DNA of 64,000 nucleotides, from positions 160,001 to 224,000 of the forward strand of contig CAJNDS010000084.1 of the NCBI GenBank assembly GCA_905221605.1, in the 5' to 3' direction. The stretch is from Symbiodinium natans (lineage: Eukaryota; Sar; Dinophyceae; Suessiales; Symbiodiniaceae). The translations under genes were made by a program, and so were the position numbers. This document shows, piece by piece, positions 22,001 to 30,218 of this stretch (the stretch's first letter is position 1; each line of letters begins with the position of its first letter). A model generated the notes under the pieces. The model did no database searches. It was given only the letters and a program-made list of their open reading frames with translations, and had not been told where the DNA came from.

Positions 22001-22376
22001 ATGTCAGAGCAAAGATTGTTCTTGGGGATGTGAACAGCACACGCATGCTCGGCGCATCTTCAAAGATGGTATCGTAGATGGCCAGGCCCGCAAGTTCGGA
22101 AGAGGTGAACTTGGCAAGAAAGTTTTGCCAACACTGGCGTATCTCTGCTGCCACGGCAGCGGGCAAGTGCAGCTCCTCGAACTCATCCTCATGCACTTGC
22201 TGGTACTTCCGGATGATTGCATCGTTGATCTCCGAGTCGGCGACGCTCTGGCTGTCTTCGGTGAACTCGGTAGCTTCTTCAGCTTCTTCTGTCAATTCGT
22301 CCTCTTCTTCCACATCGTCTGTGCAATGCTCCGTTATCTCTAAGTCCTCGGCAGCGTCGCTCATCGCACACAGCAC
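19002..22376 (-). CDS. Globin-domain TRP/polycystin-like ion channel, copy 1
   Basis: An uninterrupted frame of 1124 codons. Residues 1-65 are acidic. Residues 70-215 form a globin-like domain: Pro 109 and Phe 115 sit as in the C/CD region and His 154 (LGFQH) as the proximal haem ligand. After a disordered linker (220-300), residues 305-410 resemble the second half of a globin but with Arg-Tyr (358-359) where His is expected. Residues 425-555 form another full globin-like fold with Pro 446, Phe 451 and His 491 (LGLRHVGYGVP). Residues 570-700 look like ankyrin-type helices. About six membrane segments follow (about 717-735, 752-770, 806-824, 852-869, 880-907, 949-974), with a pore loop near 923-941 (WIAALVQMAFGMFP) and the S6 motif NLLIAQLV typical of TRP/polycystin channels. 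A short coiled coil (about 1072-1098) ends the protein. Inference: a cation channel gated or tuned by haem, oxygen or redox state. No introns. Antisense open frames over it are shadows. Confidence 0.82.
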   Translation of the reverse strand: MLCAMSDAAEDLEITEHCTDDVEEEDELTEEAEEATEFTEDSQSVADSEINDAIIRKYQQVHEDEFEELHLPAAVAAEIRQCWQNFLAKFTSSELAGLAIYDTIFEDAPSMRVLFTSPRTIFALTFTNFLSNIFSMCNNPFALKSSVETLGFQHLDREVTPARLAIFAGAILNSMDAELGREFAPEARAGIVAMLNYIGGAIVYCRKELGTRIKTVQRSWKIASHSHAGMPSEASPEDVQAEQHAAITVPSDKSRQITEGTEDTVASSGERPDPTAKGKSDADNPRNTADIVGLSDGKDVKVPATFNEMFLFNAAVMGFADSKWMHIVLERFDAMATNVANTTRLQEECDVLSLLISRYNKGQVVLPQFKAVMLASLRSMVPKDWDMDHEVAWNWFWENMEKMLKKMMGVPQSYTKVLNKLLSSLDEASISRTRQVVFQRFFELAPSAESFMKQSSTRMYYIADKIMEMTIDICENTRHVVDDISGLGLRHVGYGVPTEYFPPMVQAYCEAIDNLCHDRMGPEAFRWSLTLITKILTRVILEGSTVVMKAINTNQESAVRQAVAVAPRGKRAMEVLSVSVGTQTISPLYWAIDSGSLNCARAIIEDLLTIRADRDVYYYGCEALFTRHPEIVQKMCTSAPSLLIPLFDGLVWRSRLTKDGSRRVNLYIQHLVQDSKGAFSPTLQWLVQYNNPKIMSHLVVALTTDLIWSRFAALHFLWRRCYFLLTLCLFFVSQSVLKEHTAAEEVFEANVARCVLRLWLYLAGMYGLYSLVKDVAIECHRRQVIRTSILPIPIPKSFASAKKLGQAALVWVLMFMLVFEPILRCASTWMDKNSQYLLFTTHCGVEEEIRIYSVFSAVGMALFWLLLTDCTVFSMRLSAFLLVCGWVAMEVCLFLLALMFLIVVFSTALSSFQHDLVEFDGATTWIAALVQMAFGMFPASGFAATEEDFPIFLCLTLFMALATIFLMNLLIAQLVESYRTMFADMTGFARLNRAGVVVSVLAEARTAQFAKFLRALSFEERLEFNEGDSGPAGGIQIHEPANEFTVTEDSILRYGGPTAPSVPWPEDDRKVEESTEEKLQHVENRLASMEKLLTKMAKTKGINVKNGSRMPSDMNSRSRSTYSD
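20033..20108 (-). other. Divergent patch inside otherwise near-identical paralogs
   Basis: About 12 substitutions fall within 76 bp compared with 31247-31322 in copy 2, while the surrounding 2.2 kb differs at only a handful of sites. It changes the residues around membrane segment 2 (LAGMYGLYSLV against IASLCGLYGFV). A mosaic of this kind suggests gene conversion with an unconverted tract. Confidence 0.75.
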
Positions 22377-25060
22377 TGGGTGTCGGAATGTGCGGCAGCC
22401 TACAGGAGACTCCCTTTACATAATCTTGAGCCGCAGCAACTTACAGCTGTGGGTCATGCTCTAGACTGGGAGTGATGCGATTCGTGACAAGAGAGTCAGC
22501 ATAATCAGACTCATCATACCTTTCGAGATGGTACTGGTCGTGGTCGCGGTAGTTGCCAATAATCACAGCCCCAAAGGGGGGGAATAACCATGCTAGCTTG
22601 CCATGCCTTGCGAAGCTCGTTGGAAGAATCAGAAGGAGTGTCCCACATGGCAATCAAGTTCTGAAAGCTCTGCAAACCGGGATTGGAATTCGGTAATTCG
22701 GCAGGATCGAATAGCAGTCCTCAGGATCGAACTTCAACTCGGCCCCGGATTCAGGACTCAAACTTCCACAAATACGTCCTTAGACCGGATCGCCATCCTC
22801 AGGACTGAATGTCAACAACGGATACATTCACGCACCTACCTGGGTGCGGGCACGTTGTTGGTCCAATGAATAATTGACTATGGACCCCCTACAGGGACCA
22901 GCTACGGCTATGGCGGCTATGGACCCTCCCAAAACTCAAATCAAAAGAGTCCTTGGGAATCTCTACATGCGCATATGGGCCGATCCTTCTTTTGGTGCAT
23001 CCAGGCTTCCGCAGAATTCAGAACGCCAGGTTTTTGCCAGGGCTGAGCCCGAAACGAGCCGCACTCAAACAAGGAATGGCGCAAAGTCCGAAAGTCACCG
23101 GCCCAGCCATTTCAGGACTGAGCTGTGCAAGCAACTTTCTCAATCAAGAGGGAGTTTGGCACAACTACTGCAAGGACCACTGCGTCAAAGGTTGCGTGAA
23201 CGTTGGCTACGACTTGCCCGTGCCCTTCTTGCCCTTTTTGCAACAGCCGCCGGGCTGGGCCGAGGCGAGCGGCGCGCAGCGCTTAAAGCAACAAGAAGCT
23301 GCTTCTACGTGCTGTGGTGTCAATCTTGCTACAATGGTTTTTAGCCTCTGTACATTCCCATGAAGGTTGTTTGTAGGCCGGGTAAGTCACGCAAACACTG
23401 CAGTCTGCAATGGTTATGGCAGTTGCCTACATGTTTGGTCTGGCTGCTGAGGCAGCATGCAGTGCAGTTGCTGAACTATTTCGTTAAGTACCCATCCTTC
23501 CAAGGTTAACCTGAATGTCTTGTTTTGCTTTTCGCGCTTTCATGTATCTTGCTGATGTTGTGCTCTGGATTTTTTCTGCATGTCTGCATGAGCAATCGGG
23601 CCTCGTTCTGCAGAAAAAGCCAAAATGTGCTGAGCTGCCATAAGCTCATAGGCTGAGTTGTAACAGCCGATGGGCCGATGTGCACTTGACGTGCCAAAAA
23701 ACAATGGGCTTTGAATAGCTTTTGGGCTTTAAGATGCGAACAATACACCGTTGGCTGGTGGCTGGTGCTTCCTTGTCCAATTCGGAGGTGGCCAATTCTT
23801 GCCGTTGTCGTGTGCATGCAGAGGAGTTCACTTGCTTTACGAAACAACCCTACACCTGTGTCACGAAACATTCTTCCTGCTTCGATTGTTGCTAGCATCT
23901 GCTCCTTTAGCGCTGCTGTGCAAGAATCGTGCAAGAAGTGGACCAAGTGCTGGGGCAGGACATGCCTGTTACCAGTCACCAAGTGGAAGGCCGAGGAAGC
24001 GCTGCTCACTATGGACCTTCTTGGAAAGCAGTTACCGTGCCAGCATGCTTTTTGGTGGTGGCCGACTTGAAGAGAGCTGGCCTGGGGGTGAATGCGGTGA
24101 ATGAGCTCCTGCAAGTCGGGGCAGACCATTTGGCAAGACAACACAGGTCGCTTGAACATGCAGAGCCTTTCCAAAAGCACATGCTCCAAGATGGATGTCT
24201 CAGTGTGGAGAAGCCCCGTCTTGCCAAGCAGGCTTGAAATACTTGGAGCTGCGGAAGTTGCACATGAAGGAGCGGAACCTGGTTGCGGGCCTTGGGAAAA
24301 GGCCACTGCATACTTACGTGCCTGGCGCCATTCAGCGTGGCTCCTGCCAGGTGACGTTCAGACACTTCAGGAACTTTTGCGGCTTTTGTTTCCCAGCCAA
24401 ATCAATGCAATAAAGTTGCAGGGGACTCTTTCATCGAAAGGGTCGACCGTAGAGCCTGGGACTGTGATCTTCTGTGGCATTCTTGGGGGCTCCCTGGGCT
24501 GACATTTTTCTCGCGGCGATTCCACACAATTTGTGGAGGACGGAAACCTGGACTCGAACTTGAGCGCATGTTTAGATTGGCGCCTGTTGCTTTGCAACCT
24601 GGGGTGCAAGCATCACCTGTCCAAAGCCATCAGGCATGCGACGGCATGCGGCGTCATATTGCAACACGGTCTGTCTGACAGACCTGGCGGCCCCACCGAT
24701 CCGATCCATTCTGCACTCCTAATTAGATGAGCTGCCTTCACTTGTAAAAAAAAACACGTCATTTCTAGAGGCCGGAGTCCCCCAATGCCTGCCATGAGAG
24801 TGCATAATGGAGTGCAGGAGAGCGAGCATCAGCTTTCACTCCTTTACGTCGGGCCCGCTGATCAAGCATCTGCCACTCCTGCAAGCCTGCAAGGCAAAGC
24901 AGCCCTGCCATTGGGCAGGACTGGATTCTGCCCTGCTGTTTGCTCACAGATTGTTGCGTCGCTTGGACTAAGCCAGCTAGAAGCCTAATGAAGCTCGTGC
25001 ACTCGAACCGGAAACCTAATTGAGGTAGGGTTTTTGTTGCTACGGTATCCCCAAAAGGAC
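22377..25060. other. Intergenic stretch upstream of channel copy 1
   Basis: No recognised gene. A 266-codon minus frame (24306-23506) and several overlapping plus frames are open, but none shows a known domain, and codon patterns do not favour one strand. It is left unassigned rather than called. Confidence 0.45.
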
Positions 25061-25068
25061 TCCTCTAA

Positions 25069-25107
25069 ACATATATGATCATATATGTGTATATATATAT
25101 ATACATA
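25069..25107. repeat. AT dinucleotide repeat around GATC
   Basis: ATATATGATCATATATGTG followed by alternating TA, self-complementary and able to form a cruciform. Confidence 0.85.
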
Positions 25108-25179
25108 ATGCAAAACTGGTCCGGCGTCTGGCGTGTCGCCCACCCTCACTCATGGTATGGTCTGCCAGGGTGATGGGGG

Positions 25180-25900
25180 GGGTTTTGGGGCTTAGGGACA
25201 GAAGCCCCCAAGCCCTAGGCCCAAACCCTGGAAACCCTAAACTTGCAAAAGCTCTGTAAGCCGCAAAACCCCAAGCCCTGAAACCCTAAAACGCCATACA
25301 CCCTAACCCGCAAAACCGCCCACAGCCGCATGGGGGGGGTGGAGTGCAGAGCCTAAACCCCAACACCCTAAAACCCTAGGCCCTAAAAGGCTAGGCCCAC
25401 AGCCACACGACAGAGGGGGAGGGGGGGGTGAATTCTGCTAATTCGGCCTCACTATTCTATTGTTTAGCTTGTGATCGTCCCAGAAACTGTCCTTCATCGT
25501 TTATGCGCGGGTGTCCCAGTAGCTGTTCTTCGTTCTCATGTACATGCAGGTCTATTGCGGCTGGCATGCTTCAGAAACCTGCAAAGAAAGGCTTTGCACT
25601 GCCGAAATTGTTCCATGTGCTGTTGGGTGACCTCGCCAAAGTGAACAAAAAAAGACAATGGCAGGCACGTGGGGGGGACCACATTTCTATACATGTATAT
25701 ATATATATATGATCAGCGCGCACACGCCTCCCCCCCACCCCACCTCCCGTGCCCTGCACCTTCAACCCTGAACCCTTAACACCCTTTCTACCCTAAACCA
25801 AAATTACCTCAGCCCTAAACCCCACACGCTAACCCCTGAAACCTGAAAACCCAAACCCTAAACCCGACACCAAACCACGGACAGAGAGGGGGGACTGGTA
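25180..25900 (-). repeat. Degenerate interstitial telomere-like sequence
   Basis: Many CCCTAAA, CCCTAAAA, CCCTGAAA and CCCAAACCC words lie in the same orientation, with G and C runs and (AT)n islands at 25690-25712. TTTAGGG is a telomere repeat known in dinoflagellates and plants. The words are too scattered to be a functional telomere; a decayed interstitial tract or simple compositional drift both fit. Confidence 0.5.
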
Positions 25901-25945
25901 GTGGGTGGGTTGAAGGGATGCGTAACCGCGAACCGGGATCACACG

Positions 25946-25995
25946 TATGTATATATATATATATACATGCTCACCCCCCCCCCCCATGATCCACG
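25946..25995 (+). repeat. Composite (AT)n - CTCAC - C13 - CATGATCC motif, copy 1
   Basis: Alternating AT, then GCTCAC, a C run of about 13 and CATGATCCA. A similar composite occurs in inverted orientation at 27920-27980. The two face each other across the palindrome array and AT-rich island. Confidence 0.6.
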
Positions 25996-26156
25996 TTTCT
26001 GCTTGGAAACAGATGGATCTTGGGAGGAGAGGGCTATGAGCTAGCGATAAAAACGCCGACAGGGCCGATAAAGACCTATATCATGTCAAGTCAGGAAGGT
26101 CATTTACATCAACAAGGTATAAAAATACCCGAAGAAATCATAATTTTGCTTAGAAA

Positions 26157-26640
26157 GCTCGAGCCGGCTTGAATTTTCCAAAAAAAACTGACTCAGTAGG
26201 TGGCCGAAACACGAGCAGGCGCGAATTTTCCAACAAAAACCTAAACTTCAGGATGTATGGCTCCAGCAGCCATGTAGATCCTGAAACTTAGGTTCTTGTA
26301 TGGAATATTCGAGCCTGCTTAAGTTTCCTGGACCTGGAGCTTCAAGCATTTTAGGAAAATTCGAGCCGGCTCGAATTTTCTAAAACAAATGCTGAAACCA
26401 TGATTGTGTGACCCCAAGGCCTCATAGATGACATAATTTAGGTGTTTGTTGGAAAATTCGAGCCTGCTCGAGTTTTCGCGACCTGGTGCTTCAAGAATAT
26501 TCGGAGAATTCGAGCCGGCTCGAATTTTCTAAAAATGCTGAAACCACGGCTGTGTGACCCCAAGGCCTCATAGATGACAGAATTTGCGTTTTTTGGAAAA
26601 TTCGAGCCGACTCGAGTTTTCCCTAAATCTCTTGAAATGC
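26157..26640. repeat. Tandem ~146-150 bp repeat built on a TTCGAGCCGGCTCGAA palindrome
   Basis: Seven versions of the palindrome lie within about 480 bp (near 26157, 26211, 26303, 26355, 26452, 26504 and 26596). At 26355-26380 it is a perfect 26-bp palindrome extending to GAAAATTC arms. Intervening sequence repeats too: GGCCTCATAGATGAC recurs at 26418 and 26564, 146 bp apart, and a more diverged unit precedes it. Alternate palindromes have CCTGCT or CCGACT at the centre. Confidence 0.85.
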
Positions 26641-26857
26641 TGACTGCGATGATACAATCAGTAGCATTAATTACTAATTCTAATTCAATTGTTAAGTTTC
26701 CCATATATTTTCACAACAAATACTGAAATTGTGCGCAATGGCTTAAATCCAACAGCCGTTTTATTCTTAAACCCTTGACATTTAATATGAGAACTACCTT
26801 TGTGTAATTCAAAACATAAATTATCATTGAGGAAATGTTTAATGAAAGAATTTCAGA

Positions 26858-27019
26858 TTACATAGACTTGTTGTTCTTCTTACCTTTCACCTCCTTAACT
26901 GCTTCTACGTCATTATTCTCAACTAACTTTCTTATCTCTTCGTAAGCATTTTGTTTGATGTTCTTCTCTTTCTTCGGTTTCTCTATTTGTTCGTATGTTG
27001 TTGCTTTCGTATGACGCAT
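26858..27019 (-). CDS. Small Lys/Glu-rich ORF in the AT-rich island
   Basis: A 53-codon frame with ATG start, 13 bp after the stop of the preceding broken gene. The product is highly charged and helical-looking (EEIRKLVENNDVEAVKEV in its second half), with a basic tail. Compact spacing with the upstream frame suggests a polycistronic or viral-style arrangement. Function unknown. Confidence 0.4.
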   Translation of the reverse strand: MRHTKATTYEQIEKPKKEKNIKQNAYEEIRKLVENNDVEAVKEVKGKKNNKSM

Positions 27020-27032
27020 TATTAAATATAAT

Positions 27033-27627
27033 TTAGATCATTGAATCAAACTGTTGTAAAATCTCTTCTTCGGTTACAGGTAGATTTCCTGCTTTGTTTT
27101 TAGCGTTGCTTACATCTTCATAAGAATGATTTTGCAGATGGTCTAATGTTGGTTCATTTGATGTTTTACGTCCTTTATCAAACATACTAACGGGGTCTCC
27201 TGCTTTTCGTATTCTTAAATTTGTCCCACGGTCTTTCTGGTCATTGTCCTGATACAAAGGACAACCAGAACTACGACTTCTGAATACATTACCATAATCA
27301 TTGTTTGATTGTTGTCCCGATGCTGAACCTAAACAATGACTCATAACATCAGTAATTCCAGTACTTTGTAACCATCTATTTCAATAAAACCGTCTTGAAT
27401 GAACTTATCTACATCTTTATAACGCTGAGTCTGTTGCGTCTTATATAAAGGTAGTTTTGAGTCACCATAAACATCTCTACCGCCTTTAGTCCCAGCAATA
27501 TGTAAAATAGAACCATTTGATGAATCTCTGTCCCCGCTAATTTGTCTCTAACTTCAATATGTAGTCTGCTTCTTGTGTTAGGCGCTTTATATAAAACCCC
27601 TTCACTTCTTCTTTTATGTTTGTGCAT
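27033..27627 (-). pseudogene. Broken gene of unknown function in the AT-rich island
   Basis: Three successive minus-strand segments read as one protein of about 195 residues broken by two frameshifts: 27627 to about 27540, about 27540-27370 in a second frame, and about 27370-27033 in a third. The segments are hydrophilic with Gly/Asp/Lys-rich loops; the last ends with an acidic EEEILQQFDSMI-like tail. I do not recognise the family. Frameshifts could be decay or indel errors in the assembly. Confidence 0.45.
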
Positions 27628-27671
27628 TATACAAAAATGATTTATAAATTATTTTGTGTAATTAATGAATC

Positions 27672-27788
27672 ATGTTGAAGTTCAAGAAGGTGTATGTTGA
27701 TAGTTATTATAGAGTGAATGACAGACATGTGCAAAGAGCACACAACCAAATCCACAAACGGATTATGTTTGTAGATTTCTGTTGTTAA
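27672..27788 (+). CDS. Possible 38-codon ORF on the plus strand of the AT-rich island
   Basis: ATG-initiated, basic and Tyr/His-rich (MLKFKKVYVDSYYRVN at the start). It points opposite to the broken gene. It is too short to be sure. Confidence 0.2.
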   Translation: MLKFKKVYVDSYYRVNDRHVQRAHNQIHKRIMFVDFCC

Positions 27789-27919
27789 AAGTATAAAGAA
27801 GGAATAGCAAGTTGTAGCTTCAGACATGGCAAGACATGAAAGTATCGTAACTACCGGTGTTTTTCACTTCAACCATATGATTATGTGTAAGCACAGGTGC
27901 AGAAGGGCAAGCAAGAAAA

Positions 27920-27958
27920 GGACACATATGGATCATGCGGGGGGGGGGGGGTGTGACC

Positions 27959-27990
<32 letters not shown>

Positions 27991-28022
27991 GTATATATAT
28001 ATATGTGTACACATATAAGTAT
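27920..28022 (-). repeat. Composite (AT)n - GGTCAC - C run - CATGATCC motif, copy 2 (inverted)
   Basis: On the minus strand this reads (TA)n, GGTCACAC, a C run of about 12 and GCATGATCC, the same order as at 25946-25995 on the plus strand. A longer ATAC/ATGT palindromic tract extends to about 28022. Confidence 0.6.
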
Positions 28023-28305
28023 ACAATCACCAATAGGCTTGTTGCTTTAAATGAGCTCTTACCAATAACTGCAATGGAATTCTTCTGACAGGCTTCAAGT
28101 ATAAACACTAGACCATACTCGACTCCTACATCTTGTTTAGGTGCGACATGCTGGATCCCAGCGAAGCAAAAAAAAAGGGAGTGGCCACCAAACACCGTTT
28201 ATGGTGACGTGGGCTTGTGAAATCTTGTTAGAGGCACGCTCCGAGGCTCAAGTGCTTCGAACGTGTATTGGGGCATGTTAGGACATGTTAGGGCAAAGTT
28301 TGGGG

Positions 28306-29100
28306 TGCCTCAGAGCTATGCAGATCGTCACGACCGCCGGCGTGGTTTAACCACGCGGGGCATGCCTCCAAAGGCATACATAGGGACTCCTGGACCCTAA
28401 ACCGCATCAGGGTTGCAGGCTTCTCCACTCCTCGTGCGGCCAATAAGTTCCAGTGCTCCCCCAACCCTCCTGAAGCTGCGTCAGCTTATCCGGTTTCTCG
28501 CCTCGGTACTATAGCCAGCCGAAGCCTCCACGAGGGCTGAAAAGTCCAGTTTAGGCTTCCAGAGACTTCCCCAAAACCGCACTCTACGAAAGGCGGTGCT
28601 AGACGGGCCGAATTCCCGCAGAGGGGGCGCAAAGTGACGTTGGCAGCCTGCTTTTTCTGAGCTCCATCCTAATGCAGTCTATATAGTCTAGTGATGTCTA
28701 GTGACTTGAACAACTTAGGGTTTCCGACTCTCACCTTCAAGCCCCCACATCGCCCACTGCAAAGGGCGGCAGTGTCGCGACCTGCCTGACAAGCAGACAG
28801 GGTTCCTTGGCCGCCGTTCCTTCTCCATCAGGCAGTGGCAACATAAGGCCAGAATCTACCGATACATCATGAGGTGCGCCTGGAAAGGACCCTAGCGAAC
28901 GGCTGCCAAGAGCTCCGCAAGGCGGCCATGCGCTACAACAGTAAGAGCCTGTCTAGCATGGAGCCGTGAAGCGCCCTCCCCCACAGCCTTCTCTTGCTGT
29001 TGAGCTAGGCTGATCAACTCGGAAACACAGCAGCTCCGACACTGAACCCCCAAACTTGAAGGGTGGGTGCAACATGAAGAAGGTACTAAGCTGGCCCGGC
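28306..29100. repeat. Diverged duplicate flank, copy 2
   Basis: Counterpart of 17826-18600. It contains a neat hairpin, GCGTGGTT-T-AACCACGC (about 28341-28357). It lies farther from its channel gene than copy 1 does, because about 0.7 kb of homopolymer-rich sequence (29330-29800) intervenes. Confidence 0.45.
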
Positions 29101-29348
29101 TTTGCCAGGGTGAGGTCAACGTGCTTTAGCCTGTTAAAAAGGATATGACTTGGCATTGTTATTGTGCCGGATGATTTGTTGATTCTCATTTAGACCATGT
29201 CGCAGTTCACACCCTCCGAATGGTACAAAGCACAGCTCTTCTGATCATCCAAAGACTACAAATTGAAGCATTCCTGACTAACTCTAAAATCTGGGAACTT
29301 CAGCACGAAACTTTTACTTGCGAGGCGAGGCGAAAGGGACCCTTCACC

Positions 29349-29572
29349 CTGTGCATCCCCCCCCCCCCCCCCCTTCCCCCCCCAAAGTCTTGTATGTCAA
29401 GCTAGGGCGTTGCTGGAAAGCAGGCTTTGGTTTGACCAGGCTGAGGCCAACTCTTGGGCCCAAACAAATACATAAATATGAGAAACAAAAGGATAGAGCT
29501 TGCCTTCGTTTTTGGAAGGGGGGGGGGGGGGTTGTTGGGGTGGAGCGGAGCCGCCCCCCCCCCCCCCCCCCC
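29349..29572. repeat. Clustered long C and G runs
   Basis: A C-rich tract (about 29349-29382), a G run (about 29518-29531) and a C run of about 20 (about 29553-29572). The last two could pair as a G:C hairpin with a loop of about 22 bases. Confidence 0.8.
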
Positions 29573-30218
29573 ACGGTTCTTTCACGTTTCTGCGCTTCAG
29601 CGGCCAGATTTAGTCAATTGTAGCCACATCCATTTCACCTATCATTACTATTGCGACTGCCAATGGAAATTTGGCGTCGGGGATGCTTCATTTTCAATAC
29701 AGACTTCTACTGTGAAAGTAGTATATGGTAGTATGTATTCATTTTCTTGCTGCCTTCCTTCTCGCTCTCGCTCTCCCCGTTGTTGTGTTCTGTCTGTCTT
29801 GCCGGATGATTTTGGTTGAAGCTTACTTGGAACGCTGTTCAGTCTAACTAAGGTTGACCGCTCAGCTCTTCAGATCAGCCAGGGGAAGACCTGTACATGC
29901 TGCACGCACATTAGGTACTGGAACTGCACTTGCTTGAGCACGATGCCCCTCCAAAAGGATGCGCCGAATCCAATTCTGAAAACACATCCTGACATGAATC
30001 TGTCTTGTTGAATGTTCATACGGCAATATATGGGACGAACCTTTCCCTTCGGGGTGGCTTGTGGTATCTTGAGGTGCATGGTAGGGATGTCGATACCCCA
30101 AAGCTTCAGTCAGAGCTCATTGGATTCGGGCTAAAGGATCACGAGGATCACGAGGATCACAGGAATACACAATAATGCACATGAATCTTGCTGCCTGTGG
30201 CAGGGCTGCTCACTGGAT

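Larger units (their letters stand above)
26640..27830. other. AT-rich island
   Basis: About 1.2 kb with clearly lower G+C than all neighbours and with codon use favouring A/T-ending codons in its minus-strand frames. It lies between the palindrome array and an inverted composite microsatellite. It may be foreign DNA (viral, bacterial or organellar) or a misjoined contaminant. None of its frames was recognised. Confidence 0.7.

Noticed and set aside
21399-22343. 314-codon plus-strand frame over channel copy 1 (and 32856-33638 over copy 2)
   Set aside because: Antisense shadows of the channel genes; no domain, and the sense frame is continuous over 1100 codons.
23506-24306. 266-codon minus-strand frame
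   Set aside because: Open frames overlap on both strands, no domain or splice pattern; could be chance.
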